Positions 20,780-33,000 of a stretch of 64,000 nt of DNA are shown here, one piece after another; position 1 is the stretch's first letter; every line of letters starts with the position of its first letter. Source of the DNA: Breviolum minutum Mf 1.05b.01 (lineage: Eukaryota > Sar > Dinophyceae > Suessiales > Symbiodiniaceae); NCBI GenBank assembly GCA_000507305.1, contig DF240077.1:62001-126000 (forward strand), read 5' to 3'. The notes under the pieces were generated by a model. That model saw nothing but the letters and a program-made list of their open reading frames with translations. It ran no database searches and had not been told where the DNA came from. Position numbers and translations under genes: made by a program.

Positions 20780-21026
20780 CCATCACCAAGGCCAACTATC
20801 AACTTCCCTTCGCTTCCAACTGTTCCTGGGACTTTTAACAAAAACACCATCATCTCAAGGTGTTCCCAAGAAGGAACACAGAAAAGATAGATAAAGAGAC
20901 ATCACTCTGTAACACTATACACATAATTTGCAGAATATAGAATAAGAACTACACAAAATGCTACATAGGAAAAGCACTACCAAAGATAATACATAACATA
21001 ACATACATAACATCATTTAGACTTTT

Positions 21027-21360
21027 TAACGAATTTGTACTTGAAAACTGCAAGATTGAACTTTTAGAAACATACCCCTGCAAATCAAGAGCCGAACTTG
21101 AAGCAAGAGACGGTCATCATGTACGCAAAAAGCAAAGTGTCAATAGAACACATATTGGAAGTTCAGTAAAGAATATTACTGGGAACATGTTGAAGAAAAC
21201 AACAAAGAATTCAAAAAAGAGCAAGATACAGAATACAGAAACAAACACAAGGAAGACATTACAAAAAGAAATAAAGGAAAAGAGACTGTGTGAATGTAGA
21301 TGCTGGGTTTCTTTACGAAATATGGCGTCTCACAAACGAATGCGAAACATCAAGAACTGA
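21027..21360 (+). pseudogene. Decayed GIY-YIG-type viral-like endonuclease, C-terminal part
   Basis: Frame begins FVLENCKIELLETYPCKSRA and continues ELEARDGHHVR, resembling the segment after the GIY-YIG core in homing-type nucleases of large algal viruses (NCKIELIE.YPC....ELEAREG...). A lysine/glutamate-rich repeat tract follows, then CECRCWVSLRNMASHK, matching the usual C-terminal zinc-binding tail. The charged middle tract and the tail lie in different frames, so there are at least two frame changes, and the N-terminal GIY-YIG core is not seen. Likely inactive. Confidence 0.6.
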
Positions 21361-21579
21361 CGACAAATCTTCCTAAATGATACTTCTATGAACTATTCAT
21401 CGCATAAATTACAACTTAGTTTATTGGATTGATAGATTGAACCGGAATAATGAAATCAAATCAGTAAGAAAATTGAAACTAAATTAGGACACACATATTA
21501 CTTTTTGGATGGTGATACTGTTGGATATTTACGGCACGAGTTGTTGAAAGTTTAAAATCCAAAATTCCAAAATACGAGT

Positions 21580-21655
21580 GTACAATTTCAAATTGTGGGT
21601 GTACAATTTCAAATTGTAGGTGTACAATTTCTAATTGTGGGTGTGCAATTTCAAC
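21580..21655 (+). repeat. Tandem repeat, 21-bp unit
   Basis: Three to four units of GTACAATTTCAAATTGTGGGT, each itself palindromic around CAATTTCAAATTG. Confidence 0.9.
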
Positions 21656-21676
21656 TAGTGGTGGTGGATTAAACTT

Positions 21677-21835
21677 ACAGAAGTTTATGTTCAACTTGCA
21701 GGAATATAGTTTTAACTTACAAGAGTTTACTTTTAACTTGCAAGAGTTTACTTCTAACTTGCAAGAGTTTACTTTTAACTTGCAAGAGTTTACTTTCAAC
21801 TTGCAAGAGTTTATTTTTAAGTTGCAGTAGTTTCA
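21677..21835 (+). repeat. Tandem repeat, about 24-bp unit
   Basis: Six or more units of the form AACTTGCAAGAGTTTACTTTT. The minus-strand open frame over this region is only the repeat. Confidence 0.9.
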
Positions 21836-21975
21836 TAATTCAGTTTAGGATAGTTTTGAATAGATTAAGCCTAAAACTTATGTGTAAAATTTATGGTTTA
21901 GATTTAGGAATGATTTTTTTCTATGAGTAACACGCTCCCCAAGCTCACTGGCATAATACTGCATATATAAATTGT

Positions 21976-22375
21976 ATGAAAAAATATGGGTTTTCTATGA
22001 GACTAGCGCCCTGTGTTCAGATGGTTTTTAAGTCAAAGACACTTAAAGACAAATCAACTTACTATAGCATAGAGCAATACGCCTGTGGAGACTGTAATAT
22101 AAAACAGGATTTGGATAAATTTACTGGTAAAAATACAACTTGCAATGCCTGTTTAGAGAAAGGTAAGCGATGGAGAGCAAAAAATCCTGACAAAGTAAAA
22201 GCAAAATGGGCAGAATATTATGAAGAACATAAACCATAAATTTTAGCGAAGAATAGGGAGTACAGAAAAACTTACAACTTAATTGAAGTTGAATGTAAAG
22301 TTAAGAAATGTAGATGGTCAAAACATATTTTCACAAAAACAACATTTGGATAATCTTGAGGCGAAAAGTTGAAAT
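21976..22375 (+). pseudogene. Decayed viral-type CxxC zinc-binding protein
   Basis: The first 87 codons read with YACGDCNIKQDLDKF and TTCNACLEKGKRW, two CxxC pairs of a zinc ribbon, followed by a K/E-rich tract ending YYEEHKP and a stop at 22237-22239. The same frame continues past the stop with AKNREYRKTYNLIEVECKVK. After one more frame change (near 22343) it gives QHLDNLEAKS and a stop. This architecture (CxxC pair, KxKxYYEEN-type tract, second Cys pair, HLxN tail) is typical of repeated proteins in large algal viruses. The internal stop and the frame change mark it as a relic. Confidence 0.6.
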
Positions 22376-22751
22376 AGTTTTTAGGATAATTTATCCTAAA
22401 AAGTAGTTTGTTGAAATTTTGGAACATGTCTTTTTGAAAATTTATGTGTGAAATGTATGGTGACGCGGGCGGGCGGGAGACGGATCAGAACACGGGATAA
22501 CTCAGCAATGCCACAGAAATAGCTGGCCTTACTAAGGGATCATGAAGCCCACCATCATCCCTCAGCAGTGGTGAAATCACCCGCCAGTGAGACCCATTTA
22601 CAGCTGGCCATGGATAGGGGCCCCATTTACAACTGGATGGTGGCCCGGGGGTCCCGATCTCACAAATTTCACGAGGTGCAGAGAGGATATGCAAGTCAGA
22701 TCTTTTTTTTTTGAAGGATTTTACGTTGTCCTTTTTTTACCTCAAGTATTC

Positions 22752-23079
22752 CTCACAGGACATTGGTTGCTGCTGCCTTGTTGCCATCTTGGCTCAGTTT
22801 TTAGGGGCAAAAGCCAAGATCCATCAACTTTTTACCTGGTGTATGTCCCTCGACTCCGCTGTGGATTTGATGACTCCAGGATTTCCCTTCTATCAGGTGT
22901 TTCAGGGTGTGGGGTATGCTCCAACCATTTTGGTGACGAGTGAACCGATACTATCGGACACCTACTCGTGGCAATTCCTTGGGAAAGCCCCAGCCACGAT
23001 GCCAGTCCATCAAGTTGTACATTCTTTGCAGCAGACCCTTGCGACTGGGGAGACGTGGACACCCTACATGGTGCCCTGA
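22752..23079 (+). CDS. Possible terminal exon, unrecognised
   Basis: After acceptor TTCCTCACAG the frame reads DIGCCCLVAILAQFLGAKAK, LMTPGFPFYQVFQGVGYAPT and LVTSEPILSDTYSWQFLGKA, ending ATGETWTPYMVP and a stop at 23079. Its length, absence of low complexity and a single stop at the end favour a real last exon. No domain recognised. It lies 0.3 kb past the AT-rich island. Confidence 0.45.
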
Positions 23080-23099
23080 AAGCATGGGTTTTAACAGAC

Positions 23100-23690
23100 A
23101 GATTCAGTTGAATTTTTGAGAAGCAAATGATGCGGCTTAGTGAAATTCACCCTGACTTTTCTCAACCTTGGCATCTTAAATTTGCGATTCAAATGGCAAT
23201 GTCAAATCAAGTCGTGTGAGCTAAACCTCCCATAGACCTTGGCAGCACTGCAATTCCCAGGTGCAAAAAGAATTGCAAATTGATGGAAGTTGTGGCAAAC
23301 CCCGCCTTGCATATGAGGCGTGATAGCTGTCAAGTTGAGTTTTTCGATTGTCGAATGATGAAGGTTTCGAACAAAGCTTTCCAATGAATCAACCGCGAAT
23401 TCGCCGCATTGAAATCCTTGGTGGTAATTCCGGGAAGAATCGTTTTTTTTCTCACCCGTGCCTCTAAAAACTGGGTCAGTGAGGTGATTGAATCAGTATT
23501 TTGAGTCTTTTTGAACTTGTGCAAGCTATGCAGCTATGCCGCCATTTCTCCCCCCCACATTTTTTGGTCTTCCTCGTCAATCCTCAGGCGACGCTTCCGC
23601 TTGCTTTCAACACCAACGTCCACCTATGCCAGCCTCCATTGGACATTGAGGTTCCCACCACAGGTATCTGAGAGAAATTAGCGGCTAGCG
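23100..23690. other. About 600 bp without a supported gene
   Basis: Overlapping short frames on the minus strand only; nothing recognised. Confidence 0.35.
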
Positions 23691-23823
23691 TTTTGTATGA
23701 CAAGGTGGGTCAATCATTACTATCCCACTCAAATTAAGCCAAAATTAGCTAGCAACTCTTGGAAAAAGATGACCGAAACAGCCTATGTTTATAGGTATTT
23801 TGGAGGTATAACATGCTTTTCAT

Positions 23824-24390
23824 ATGGAACTTTGCCATCCAACAATTTCGCGTGCGTGCAAGAAACACCGGAGTCCCTGGGATGTATTTTGGTGTGGGAA
23901 TTTCCCGGCCGGCCGAGGTTTTGGTCAGGGTCGCGTGCAAGAAGTGCAGGGAAAGGAAACGAAGAAAGGTACCAAGCAAAGCTATGAAAAGGTGCCAAAA
24001 GCTTATGCAGTGGCGCCAAAAAAATACGACTCTTGTGAAGCACTTGAACATTTGGTTTCCTCCATCTCCCAAAAAAAAGCAGAGCAAGAGCACATACAGT
24101 TTGTGTATGTTTGAGAGATCGTGAGGTTAGCTCAAAACGAAGACATGCAAAGACATCTCAATGCAGAATTCTGTTTGCCGTTTGATTTCTCGTGCTGTGC
24201 TCGACTTCACTGGGGGGCCCCAGTAGATTTTTTTTACGAAGCTGTGTGTTGCGGTGTTCGCAAAGCCGCAAAGCGCAGCTTTACTGTTCCAAAGTGTTCC
24301 GGCTGCCTCCCTGCTTCGCCAAAGGTTTATCAATGGTCTCTCAATCTCAGTAAAATCGAAGCTAGACACGGAGCCAGAATCTATTGATAC
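23824..24390 (+). CDS. Two weak exon candidates
   Basis: 23824-24114 reads RGFGQGRVQEVQGKETKKGT and YAVAPKKYDSCEALEHLVSS, charged and possibly coiled. 24121-24387 reads HLNAEFCLPFDFSCCARLHW and VPKCSGCLPASPKVYQWSLN. Neither has clear splice borders or a family. Competing frames are open on the minus strand. Confidence 0.2.
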
Positions 24391-24399
24391 TCGTTATTG

Positions 24400-26840
24400 C
24401 TTTTGAATAATAATACGAGTAGTAGATCCTTCTTAGTTGTTCCCCTATGAAATGTTTACTTCGCCCAACTATGAAATGAATTCCCGTGGGTCATTTCATA
24501 TACATCCTGGCATCCTAGTGTTGACGTGTCGTATCCATCAATATTCCTGAGATTTCTGTCTGATAATCTTCACTGATAGGCTATAAAAATCATGTTCATT
24601 CATTTCATTATGATATATACCTTTGATACTACATTATAAATAGTATCTTTTTTAGCAAATCCGAGTCTAACATCCAAAGGGACAAAAATCATTACCATGA
24701 TCGGACCAAGCAAAAATCACCAAACTCTCGTGTGCAGAGTTTGGTCGTTTCAGAAACGCTTCAAGGGTTTTGTCGCTGATTGTTACTGACTTTTTTTGAC
24801 TTTGCTACTTGAGATTCTTTGAATAGAATTCTGTTTGCACAATATGTAGTATATATTCATGATAATACGTAAACTATGATACTGTATGTGTGACCAAAGT
24901 ACGAGACGATGTTACGCGGCCTGGGGAAGCAACAAACAGCCATCCGAAGCCTACGGTGCGCCCTCCATTGGGGAGAGACCACCGTTGGAAGTTATGAAAC
25001 CTTGACAGTTGGAACAAACCCCAGAAATCTCTGTGATGACGTCAGCAAGACCTAATTTTTTTTGACTTGCAGCTCAATCAAACTCTTTAAAGGAAGTGAC
25101 AGAGACACCAATGGATCTGTCAACTACAGCGCAGTCAGGGGTCGAAGCAGAAAAAGGGGAAGTTTGGCGGGAAGGTTGTCGTGAAGTTGTTTAAGTCGCC
25201 AAGCAGAAACTGGATGTGTTGATTCTGGGTTAATTGTTTTCTAATGCACTAGCAATGTATATCAAAAAGCCCATGCTACGATATACTAGTGAAGTGTTAG
25301 CATATAGTATAATAATGTATCATAGATTCGGCTATATCTGCAGTTTATTTCCGGAACTTAGAAGTTTGGGATGCGTTTGCTGGCTGTTTTTGGCCACGGT
25401 AATGCGGAGGTCGTAGGGGTACAGTATGCATCCGGTATAGTCCTATATTAATCTAAAAGACTACTGTATCTTCACAGGGCTGAATGGATCATGAAAGGTG
25501 CTTATAGTTACAACATCTCTTGTGGTTCAAAATGCTTCAAAAAAAACAAACGTTTCGATCTTGTGCCAACAAAGCCGGCTCCATCCCAGTTGGTAAGTGC
25601 TAGCAACCGCACCCTCCATTTGTTTTCGCCATGAACTCACGGCCATTTGAATTTGGATCATCCCAGTTAGTGTGGTTAGGATCATCCCAGTTAGTAAGTA
25701 GTGATCGGATCACCCCCATTGATTTGTAAGCCATTTTCATGGCCATTTTCAGGGTCCCGGGAAACCCCACAACTAAGCATATATGATTACTAACCACTTA
25801 CCACCCATGGGATGATCTTCCAAGAGTCCCATGTACCACCCAACCAACCACCATGGGGCAACTTTCCGAGGTATGGATCCTCAACAATGGACCTTGAGAC
25901 CCGAGGTCCGGACCGGGTCACCGGGGAGGAACCGGGTCACCGGGTGGAACCGGACCCATAAAATCCACTGGGTCCCATGGGATTTGGGTGAAAACATCCA
26001 CCGGAGCCGGTGGTCGGAGTGGTTTTTTGTGTTTTTAGCAGCCGATGATTGATGATTGATGGTTCTTTTTTGGACATGTGCGATAAAACTTGGCGAAGAT
26101 ATTTTGAGAAAGTTTGGAGCAAGATTTGATTTCGATCTCTTATTGTGAAACATATGAAACAATATGGGACTGAAAATCATGCTTTGAATTGTGATGTAAA
26201 ACGGCCAGGATGTGCTTTTCAACCACCGAAAGTTACTGCGATTCTTGGTGGAGAATCGTTCTGGAAGCAGTCATATTGACTTGACGAAAGATGAGGTGGG
26301 GGGTTCAATTTGTGGCTGGTGCACCTGCCCCCCCCCGACGCCAACCCCCCCAGAAATAAGGCCTTATTCAGGGCTCATTGACCATTGGTTTCCCTCAATA
26401 AGGCCGGCTATTAAACCCCTATTTCTCAAGGGGGATACTGATGGTGAGGTAGCTTGACCAGCCATAATCAATGGTCAATCAAATGTTTCGAGCTATCGAA
26501 GCCATGACCTTTGACTTTCAAAAAAAACATCTTAAACGCATCAAAAGTAGCAGTAAAATTTCTGAAATTCCACTCTTCAAAATCCCTTTAAGCACTTTGA
26601 ACATCCAATTTGGAGATACTTTTGCATACTTTGAGAAGAGTTAAGTCTCAGAGTTTCTATTTTTCTGCCTTTCCCAACGCAATTTGTACGAAATAAAAAA
26701 AACGCCATATACAAACTTGACCAACAAAACGCGAGGTGCAGAAGCTCCTTTGGCAATTCTCACCCAATGAAACTGGGCAATGAATTAACCTTGGATCATC
26801 GTTGGGGGATCATCATCAACCCAATACCCGGGACCCTGAA
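24400..26840. other. About 2.4 kb with no supported gene
   Basis: AT-rich to about 25560, then repeats: CATCCCAGTTAGTGTGGTTAG is duplicated near 25660-25690, and a GC-rich stretch with CCGGGTCACCGGG repeated lies at 25905-25950. A CCTTATT / AATAAGG palindrome is at 26355-26405. Confidence 0.4.
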
Positions 26841-27056
26841 ACTAACATACTGTTGGTGGAAGAAATCCGGCTAACCACCTGGGATGTATAAAACCTTGTA
26901 AATAGGTAGATTCTCCATATCAACTGGTGCAGGATTTCTTCCATCAACAGTAGCCAGTGAAAATGGATGATTGGAAGACTATATAGTTTCCTTTTGGGGC
27001 CTGTTTAGGCCTATTTTCAGAGGCAAACTTGCTGTTAGTTTTAGGGAGGCTAGGGT
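26828..27056. repeat. Family G element with a family C element inserted
   Basis: CCCTGAAACTAACA (family G left end, as at 49038) is interrupted by a complete family C element (26848-26952, TACTGTTGGTGGAAGAAATCC ... GGATTTCTTCCATCAACAGTA). Family G then resumes (GGATGATTGGAAGACTATATAG...) and ends TGTTAGTTTTAGGGAGG. Confidence 0.75.
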
Positions 27057-27129
27057 TTATATTGTATGCCCATTATGAGGATTCGTTGCGTTTCTTTTTG
27101 AAAGGGATATCTTTTTGTTGATTCTGTTG

Positions 27130-27402
27130 CGTGTGTCAATGAAAAACATGGTGCCCAAGGACTGAAACATCTTCGCAGAGATTTCGTGAAGATTTCCATC
27201 ACGATGGCGGCAGCCAATGGAGCCATCAGTTGAGTGGATCGAGGAGACATCGTTGCTTGCTGCGCTGGTCCTTAGAGGATTCATGGAACTTGCTTCACAA
27301 GAATCAGGGGAACTTCAAAGATGGATTCGGAATGTTGGTCAGGTTCTTTTGTCCATCTGTCAAGAGAAGTTTTCGCTTGAAATTTGTGGATTGGGGAAGT
27401 GA
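27130..27402 (+). CDS. Possible exon pair, unrecognised
   Basis: 27130-27225 reads EKHGAQGLKHLRRDFVKISI and TMAAANGAIS; a shifted frame from 27217 reads SVEWIEETSLLAALVLRGFM and ELQRWIRNVGQVLLSICQEK to a stop at 27402. Both are amphipathic and protein-like, but the change of frame near 27228 needs a splice or indel. No family. Confidence 0.3.
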
Positions 27403-27409
27403 AGATCGA

Positions 27410-28150
27410 ACATCTTGACGCAGGGAAGTTCAAAGAGTCACAAGATGGTTGCGCTATGTCACTGAGAATCAAATCGTGTGCTCATCCTCGTTGGAAGAAA
27501 CGGTAAACAGTGATACATGATGATCAATGCAGAAAAAAGCTGGGGTGGAGCGATGGTGTGCTAAAGGTTTGCTTTTGAAGTAGACAGTAGTACGATTGTT
27601 AATCAAGAATCTACAGTACGACAGTACCAGATCATGCTCAATCATGATAGTGACGATAATAATAAGTGACATATTTAGATAACCATAGGATAATCGCAAT
27701 GATGAGTAGCAATGATAAATTAGCCAGGTGGCTCAAATCGTAATGTATTAAGTCCCTAAATTGGAGCACTTCACTTAACCATTCAAAAGCTCACCAAGAA
27801 ACAACAATCCACCCCCAACAAAAAATATGTTCAACAAAAAAAGTTGGTATTATCCAAGTTATCTCAGTTGTTTCTTTTGTTTTTTGTTTCCATTAAGCCA
27901 TTTTCCACCCCTTTTTTTTCTTGGAGAATCACCCCCCCCTCCAACGATGGACGAAAGGCACCCGGGCTTCGTATCGCCTCATTGCTAGTGTGACTTCAGG
28001 GTGGGGCGTGACTTAGGGGAAGAGGAGGAACGCTTCCGAGTATCTTTAAGGATCCTTGTTTGAAACCTTAAGGAAATGATGGTTATAACCCTATCATAAG
28101 GCGTGATAATGACAAACCATTTTTTTGATTCAAGAGTTTTTTTGGAAGGG
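27410..28150. other. About 700 bp without a supported gene
   Basis: Only minus-strand low-quality frames. Includes homopolymer-rich sequence at 27890-27945. Confidence 0.35.
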
Positions 28151-28460
28151 CAACCGTTTTTTTGGATGGCATTTTGAAAAGGCTTTGGAGTTTGCTTTGA
28201 AGAATTGTTGTGGGGCTTTGGGAGTTCACGACCCACATATAACTGGGGACTATTATCCCATACAGCAAATCATGAGGGTCAACTGGTGTCCAAAAGAATG
28301 GGATGATTTTCTCTTGATATTCATCTACATAGGTAAAGGATGGTTGGGTAGCACCGACCAAATCTCAACTCCTGTCGGTAACTTCGGTTTGGCTTGGCTA
28401 CAAGCACCCTGCTTTTCTCGGGCGTTGGTGAAGTTTTCTAGTTTAACCCAAAAATCATAA
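28151..28460 (+). CDS. Weak open frame, unrecognised
   Basis: Reads ALEFALKNCCGALGVHDPHI and MRVNWCPKEWDDFLLIFIYI to a stop at 28460. No family and no clear splice borders. Confidence 0.2.
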
Positions 28461-28675
28461 GTCACTTAGACTGGAGTTTATATGATTTGATGATAGATAA
28501 TCATTAGAACAATTAGTCACGGTTACCCCAATTCCAATTCAGATTATAGATACTTCGATTGGATTTTGGGCGATACCAGAAACCTAGGACGTCCGAGAAA
28601 ACTTCCTGAGGTTGGCGGCATGCGCTTTGGCAGCTGTGGTGATTTTGAAGCTTCTTTTTATGCAGTATGAAAAAA

Positions 28676-28768
28676 CCCATAGGATCCATGTATGGTATGT
28701 TTACCTACATTTACCATAAACATCAATTAAATGTAGGTAAAATATCCCAGTCACATGGATCCTATGGG
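28676..28768. repeat. Family A inverted-repeat element, TSD AAA
   Basis: 93 bp, CCCATAGGATCCATGTATGG ... ATGGATCCTATGGG, flanked by AAA on both sides (28673-28675, 28769-28771; within a short A run on the left). The loop CATAAACATCAATTAA is in the opposite orientation to 10607 and 20286. Confidence 0.9.
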
Positions 28769-29186
28769 AAACAAGTTGTTTTTTTTTTCCCGGAGTGAGA
28801 TTGGGAGAATCCCCAAAGAAAAATGGGGAGTAAAATTAATGCTTTCGGCTTCTGAAGGTTCCTTTTTCGTGAACTTTTGAAGCTTCTGAAGGACCCCAAC
28901 AAAAAACAGGTCACGCAACGTTGGGGTGTTTCCACAACCTACAATCTCCTCGTTTCACCCGGCCCAGTCCAACAAAAATCCCATCCATCCTTTCGTTGTT
29001 GAATCAACTCATCCCAAACTCTTGGGATCCAACGTGATAACGTGAGTGAAGGTTTTGCATCAAACAAAAACCCCTTGTTTTCAGCCGCCCGGGGAATCCA
29101 AGGTCTACATCTCATTCGAGTACACTTACAGCGGATGTCCAGCACATGGAGGTCGGAACAGGGTTTAAAACTTTCACGGTGGGATG

Positions 29187-29306
29187 GCACTCCTGAAATT
29201 AACGGCTGGAACCTGAGAATACGGGCCCCCTGGGAAAGGAAAATCATCTTCCAAACCATCATTTTCAGGTTCTATGATGTTCTATGTTAATCTTCCGGGG
29301 TGTATC
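29187..29306. repeat. Family G inverted-repeat element
   Basis: CACTCCTGAAATTAACGGC at the left and CTATGTTAATCTTCCGGGGTG at the right; about 120 bp. Confidence 0.6.
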
Positions 29307-29309
29307 AAG

Positions 29310-29895
29310 TGAGCCAAAAATGATGCGTATTTTAACATGTCAAGATAAACATTTTGTCATCCTCAAAATTGAGTCTATACATCCCATTTCCACATTTTTG
29401 AGTAGATGATTTAAACCTTTTTTCGAAACGGTTGATTTTTCGGATGGGATCCGTTCTTCGAAACAAAATAAACAAAAACGCATCATAACACGACGTTTTT
29501 CAAGAAAATTAACCAATGGATCGAAAACGAGATTATCCCCCAAAGAAATCAAGTCCCATAATAGCAAACTGTTCCATGATTTGCATGACCTTTTTTTAGT
29601 TGAGTTTTTTTTTGCCACCAACGCATTCCGAAAAAGAAAATCAACAAATGTATTGGAGACACAATGCAGTCAAACGTTCGCCAATCTCAAACTGCTCATT
29701 CCGAGGAAAATTGGGAGACAAAAACTCTGAAATCTTCAAACCTCCGCACGCAGGAGCTGCACTCCGTGCATACTCCTCCATGCCCTGCTGGCCACTTCCA
29801 TCAATGTCGCTGGGCGAAAAACAAAACAGCAAAATTCCACCCAAAACGAAGCTGATCTTTTTTGTATTGAGGATATTGAGGATGTCTGGATGAAA
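29310..29895. other. About 600 bp without a supported gene
   Basis: Overlapping weak frames on both strands; nothing recognised before the trinucleotide array. Confidence 0.35.
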
Positions 29896-29900
29896 CAGTA

Positions 29901-30082
<182 letters not shown>

Positions 30083-30089
30083 CATTAGC

Positions 30090-33000
30090 GAGACTTGTGC
30101 TGATTGTCATGTGGTGCTATTTCTTTTTTCTCGGCCATTCTTGGAGGTCCATCTGAATGGAAGGATGCAAGCAATGCTGGTGGCTATCACTGTTTCATGG
30201 CAGCAAGACTCAACACTCGCGAAGGTGAAAAAACAACATCTTGCACCAGGTGAAAATGGTGGAAACTCTTGGTGGGGACCAATATCCTTGGAAAGCATTA
30301 ACTATTAAAAAATGTTTTTTTTGGAAAACCGAAGCAATTCTTGATTGGATTTTTTGTTGCTTTTGAGAGCTGTTTGTTTTTTTTTTCTGGTGCACCAAAT
30401 GGTGAGGTCTGCACAAGTTGGCACGTCAGAAGTCGCAAGCAGCTTATGAGAGGCTCCACTGGAAAAAAATGCCGAAAATATTCATGGGTTTGTCCTGGGA
30501 TTATTTCACCCTACTTACAGGATCTTATAGGAGTTATAAGTTTTTCACCCCATGTATCACTTGTTTTTGGGCCCACCTTGAAGAATGGATGTTAGGAAAG
30601 TGGCTTTAGTGGGAACCCCACAGTGATCCCAGTGACGACTTTTTTTTCCAGGATGATGGATTGACACGAAAAATTGGCATTTTTTGAGGCGGATTTTTTC
30701 AGGGATTCCCAAAGATTGAAACAAAGCCTTGGAAGTCCAAGCAAAGCCCTGGAAGTCCAACAACATCTTAAAAATTGGGTGGTTTTCTTTTGGATGATTC
30801 GATCAAACACCCTTATTATAGTTGAAAAGGTGGTGGTGTTTTTTTTTCGTAAACCAACCAACCAACCAACTCCATCCCACCCCCCACCCCAAAAAGAAAG
30901 ATATCATGGTGGTGAACCTTCCCTTCCTAAGGGGATTCGTATGGGATGTCGTCCTGGGATTTCCGGCCTCGCCTCGCCTCAACTCACAGTTCTGGTGGTG
31001 CTTGCCGACCTGCCAAAGATGGACCTTTCCCATATGATGACTGCCAGGTTGGTAGAGGGAAAGTTTCATGATGGAGGTTTGGGAAGTCGTTTTTTTCACC
31101 CCGAAATTATAGACCGTGTTTTTTTTAAGCCCCAAATGGGAGGGTGGAAATCTTGACAGAAAAGTTTAAGAACGGAATAAGCATGGAATGTTTAGATAAC
31201 ACCGCGTTTGGGTGTCAAATTGATGTCTTTTAACTGGATTTTTCAAACAAAACTCTCCGTTGACAGCTTTTTTTTTCAACGGATTTTCAATGGTTTTCAA
31301 ATTTTTTGAATGTTCTCAACTTCAACTCTGCGGGGAGTTGAGCTTCAGTTGTTGAGAACTTGAAGGGTGGGGCCTTGATTTGACAGCCGCCTGCGGAAAC
31401 CCATTCCCCCCGTAGATTTTTTTCGTTTTTTGCGAAGTCCCGGAACCGAGAGGGCAGAGAGATTTACGGTGTGATTAGACGACGTGAAAAGAAGTTTCCA
31501 CCCTGGGTGACATTCGACCTGTTCATGAAATGAGACCCATTTTGAGGGCTTCAAAATTTGATTCCAACATGTTGCTGGTGATTTTGGAAGGATTTCCCTC
31601 AAAGAGTAGTGCCATTGTTTGGGTTGGTAGTGCAAGGAGCCCTTGCTAGAAAGATGTCCCAAGATTTCCTGAAACCGTGGCCAGGATCAGTGTGGCAGCT
31701 TGATGGCAATGGCTAAATACGGCAAGCAAGAAAAAGCACAGACTGTTTTTTTTTGGTGGGTGTAAGCACCACTACAGCATTAAAAGCATATATGTATAAA
31801 TACTGTTATACCTATCAGATGTATACTGTACGTAGATATGTATATAGATATGACACAGATTAGTACATCAACCTATTCTTATATATATATATATCAAATT
31901 GATATATCAATATCAGAAATATATCCAATATGACATTATATGACCAATATAATCTAGCAGCAATGTATATTTATACACATTACATTACAGAATTATATTT
32001 ATATATAGATACCAAAAAATAGCAAATTATCGTTTAATAGTATAGCAATATATCAACATATCAATTTATATATATATATATATATACCTGGAACCCAAAT
32101 GACCCTTGTTTTGATTGGAAAAGACCTTGTTTTGAAGGGTTCAACCACCCAAATAGAGGACAAACAGATTCCAGGTATATTAACAACCAAAGTATCTACC
32201 ATGGGAACCCACAACCATCATTTTTAGGGGGTATAACCCATATTTTAGGGATGTAAAACCTTCATTTTTCATGGTTTTGGGGTCCAAGGGTAATACACAG
32301 ACATCTTCTTTGGTGTAACACCTATATTTTGACACCTCAAAAAAACCGAGGCATTGGCGCAGCTGCCAGCGGATCTTGGGGCGGATCTTCCTCTTCTTCC
32401 GGATCATCCGGCTCCGGCTCCCATGTGGTTCATGTCACTTGGTAAGAAAAATCGTGGGTTTAATGTCGGCAAGCAAACGTTTTTTTTTTTCGGGTTTGCA
32501 AATTTTTGAAAGACATGGGTTCATCTTTTTCTATCTTTTTCTTGGAATTCCACCAACTTTTGCTGGGCCTTTTGAAATTTCAAAAAGTCTTGTTGTTGGT
32601 GTCTTTTTTGTTTTTTCAAAAACGCAACTTTTGTGAGAATCTAAGAGAGTCGATCCGATTTTGTTGAGTTTTTGTGGTTTTTTGGCATACCAAAATTGCC
32701 ACGAGCCAAACCTTTGCACTTACTGTAAAAAGGTACATCACTGGACGCATCACTCCGGATCGCATCATTACGGATCGCATCACTATGGATCACATTACTA
32801 CGGATCGGTGTTAAGCCCAGTACGAGAGCAGAAAAGTTGAAGCTGATGGATAGGAAGATAAATTGTGATGCATTGTAAAGATGATCAAATTTAAACCGAC
32901 AGAAACGATTTGCAACAAATATTTCCCATAAGCTCTATTTCTGCGATTTACAGAAAAAACAATCTAGGATTCACAAACCTGATTATTTCAACGCTGCCTG

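Larger units (their letters stand above)
20880..22450. other. AT-rich island of large-DNA-virus-type sequence
   Basis: Base composition and codon use change abruptly: A-rich, lysine/asparagine-rich frames replace the surrounding mixed sequence. It holds two decayed genes (21027-21360 and 21976-22375) of types that I associate with algal large DNA viruses (Phycodnaviridae, Mimiviridae relatives), with two tandem repeats between them. The right border is close to GACGCGGGCGGGCGGG (22461). The left border is near 20880, just after a family C fragment. No introns are evident. Interpreted as an endogenised fragment; a cellular homologue exchanged with such viruses is the alternative. Confidence 0.6.

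Noticed and set aside
21479-21799. Minus-strand frame with repeated VNSCKLK-like units
   Set aside because: Produced by the 24-bp tandem repeat; no independent support.
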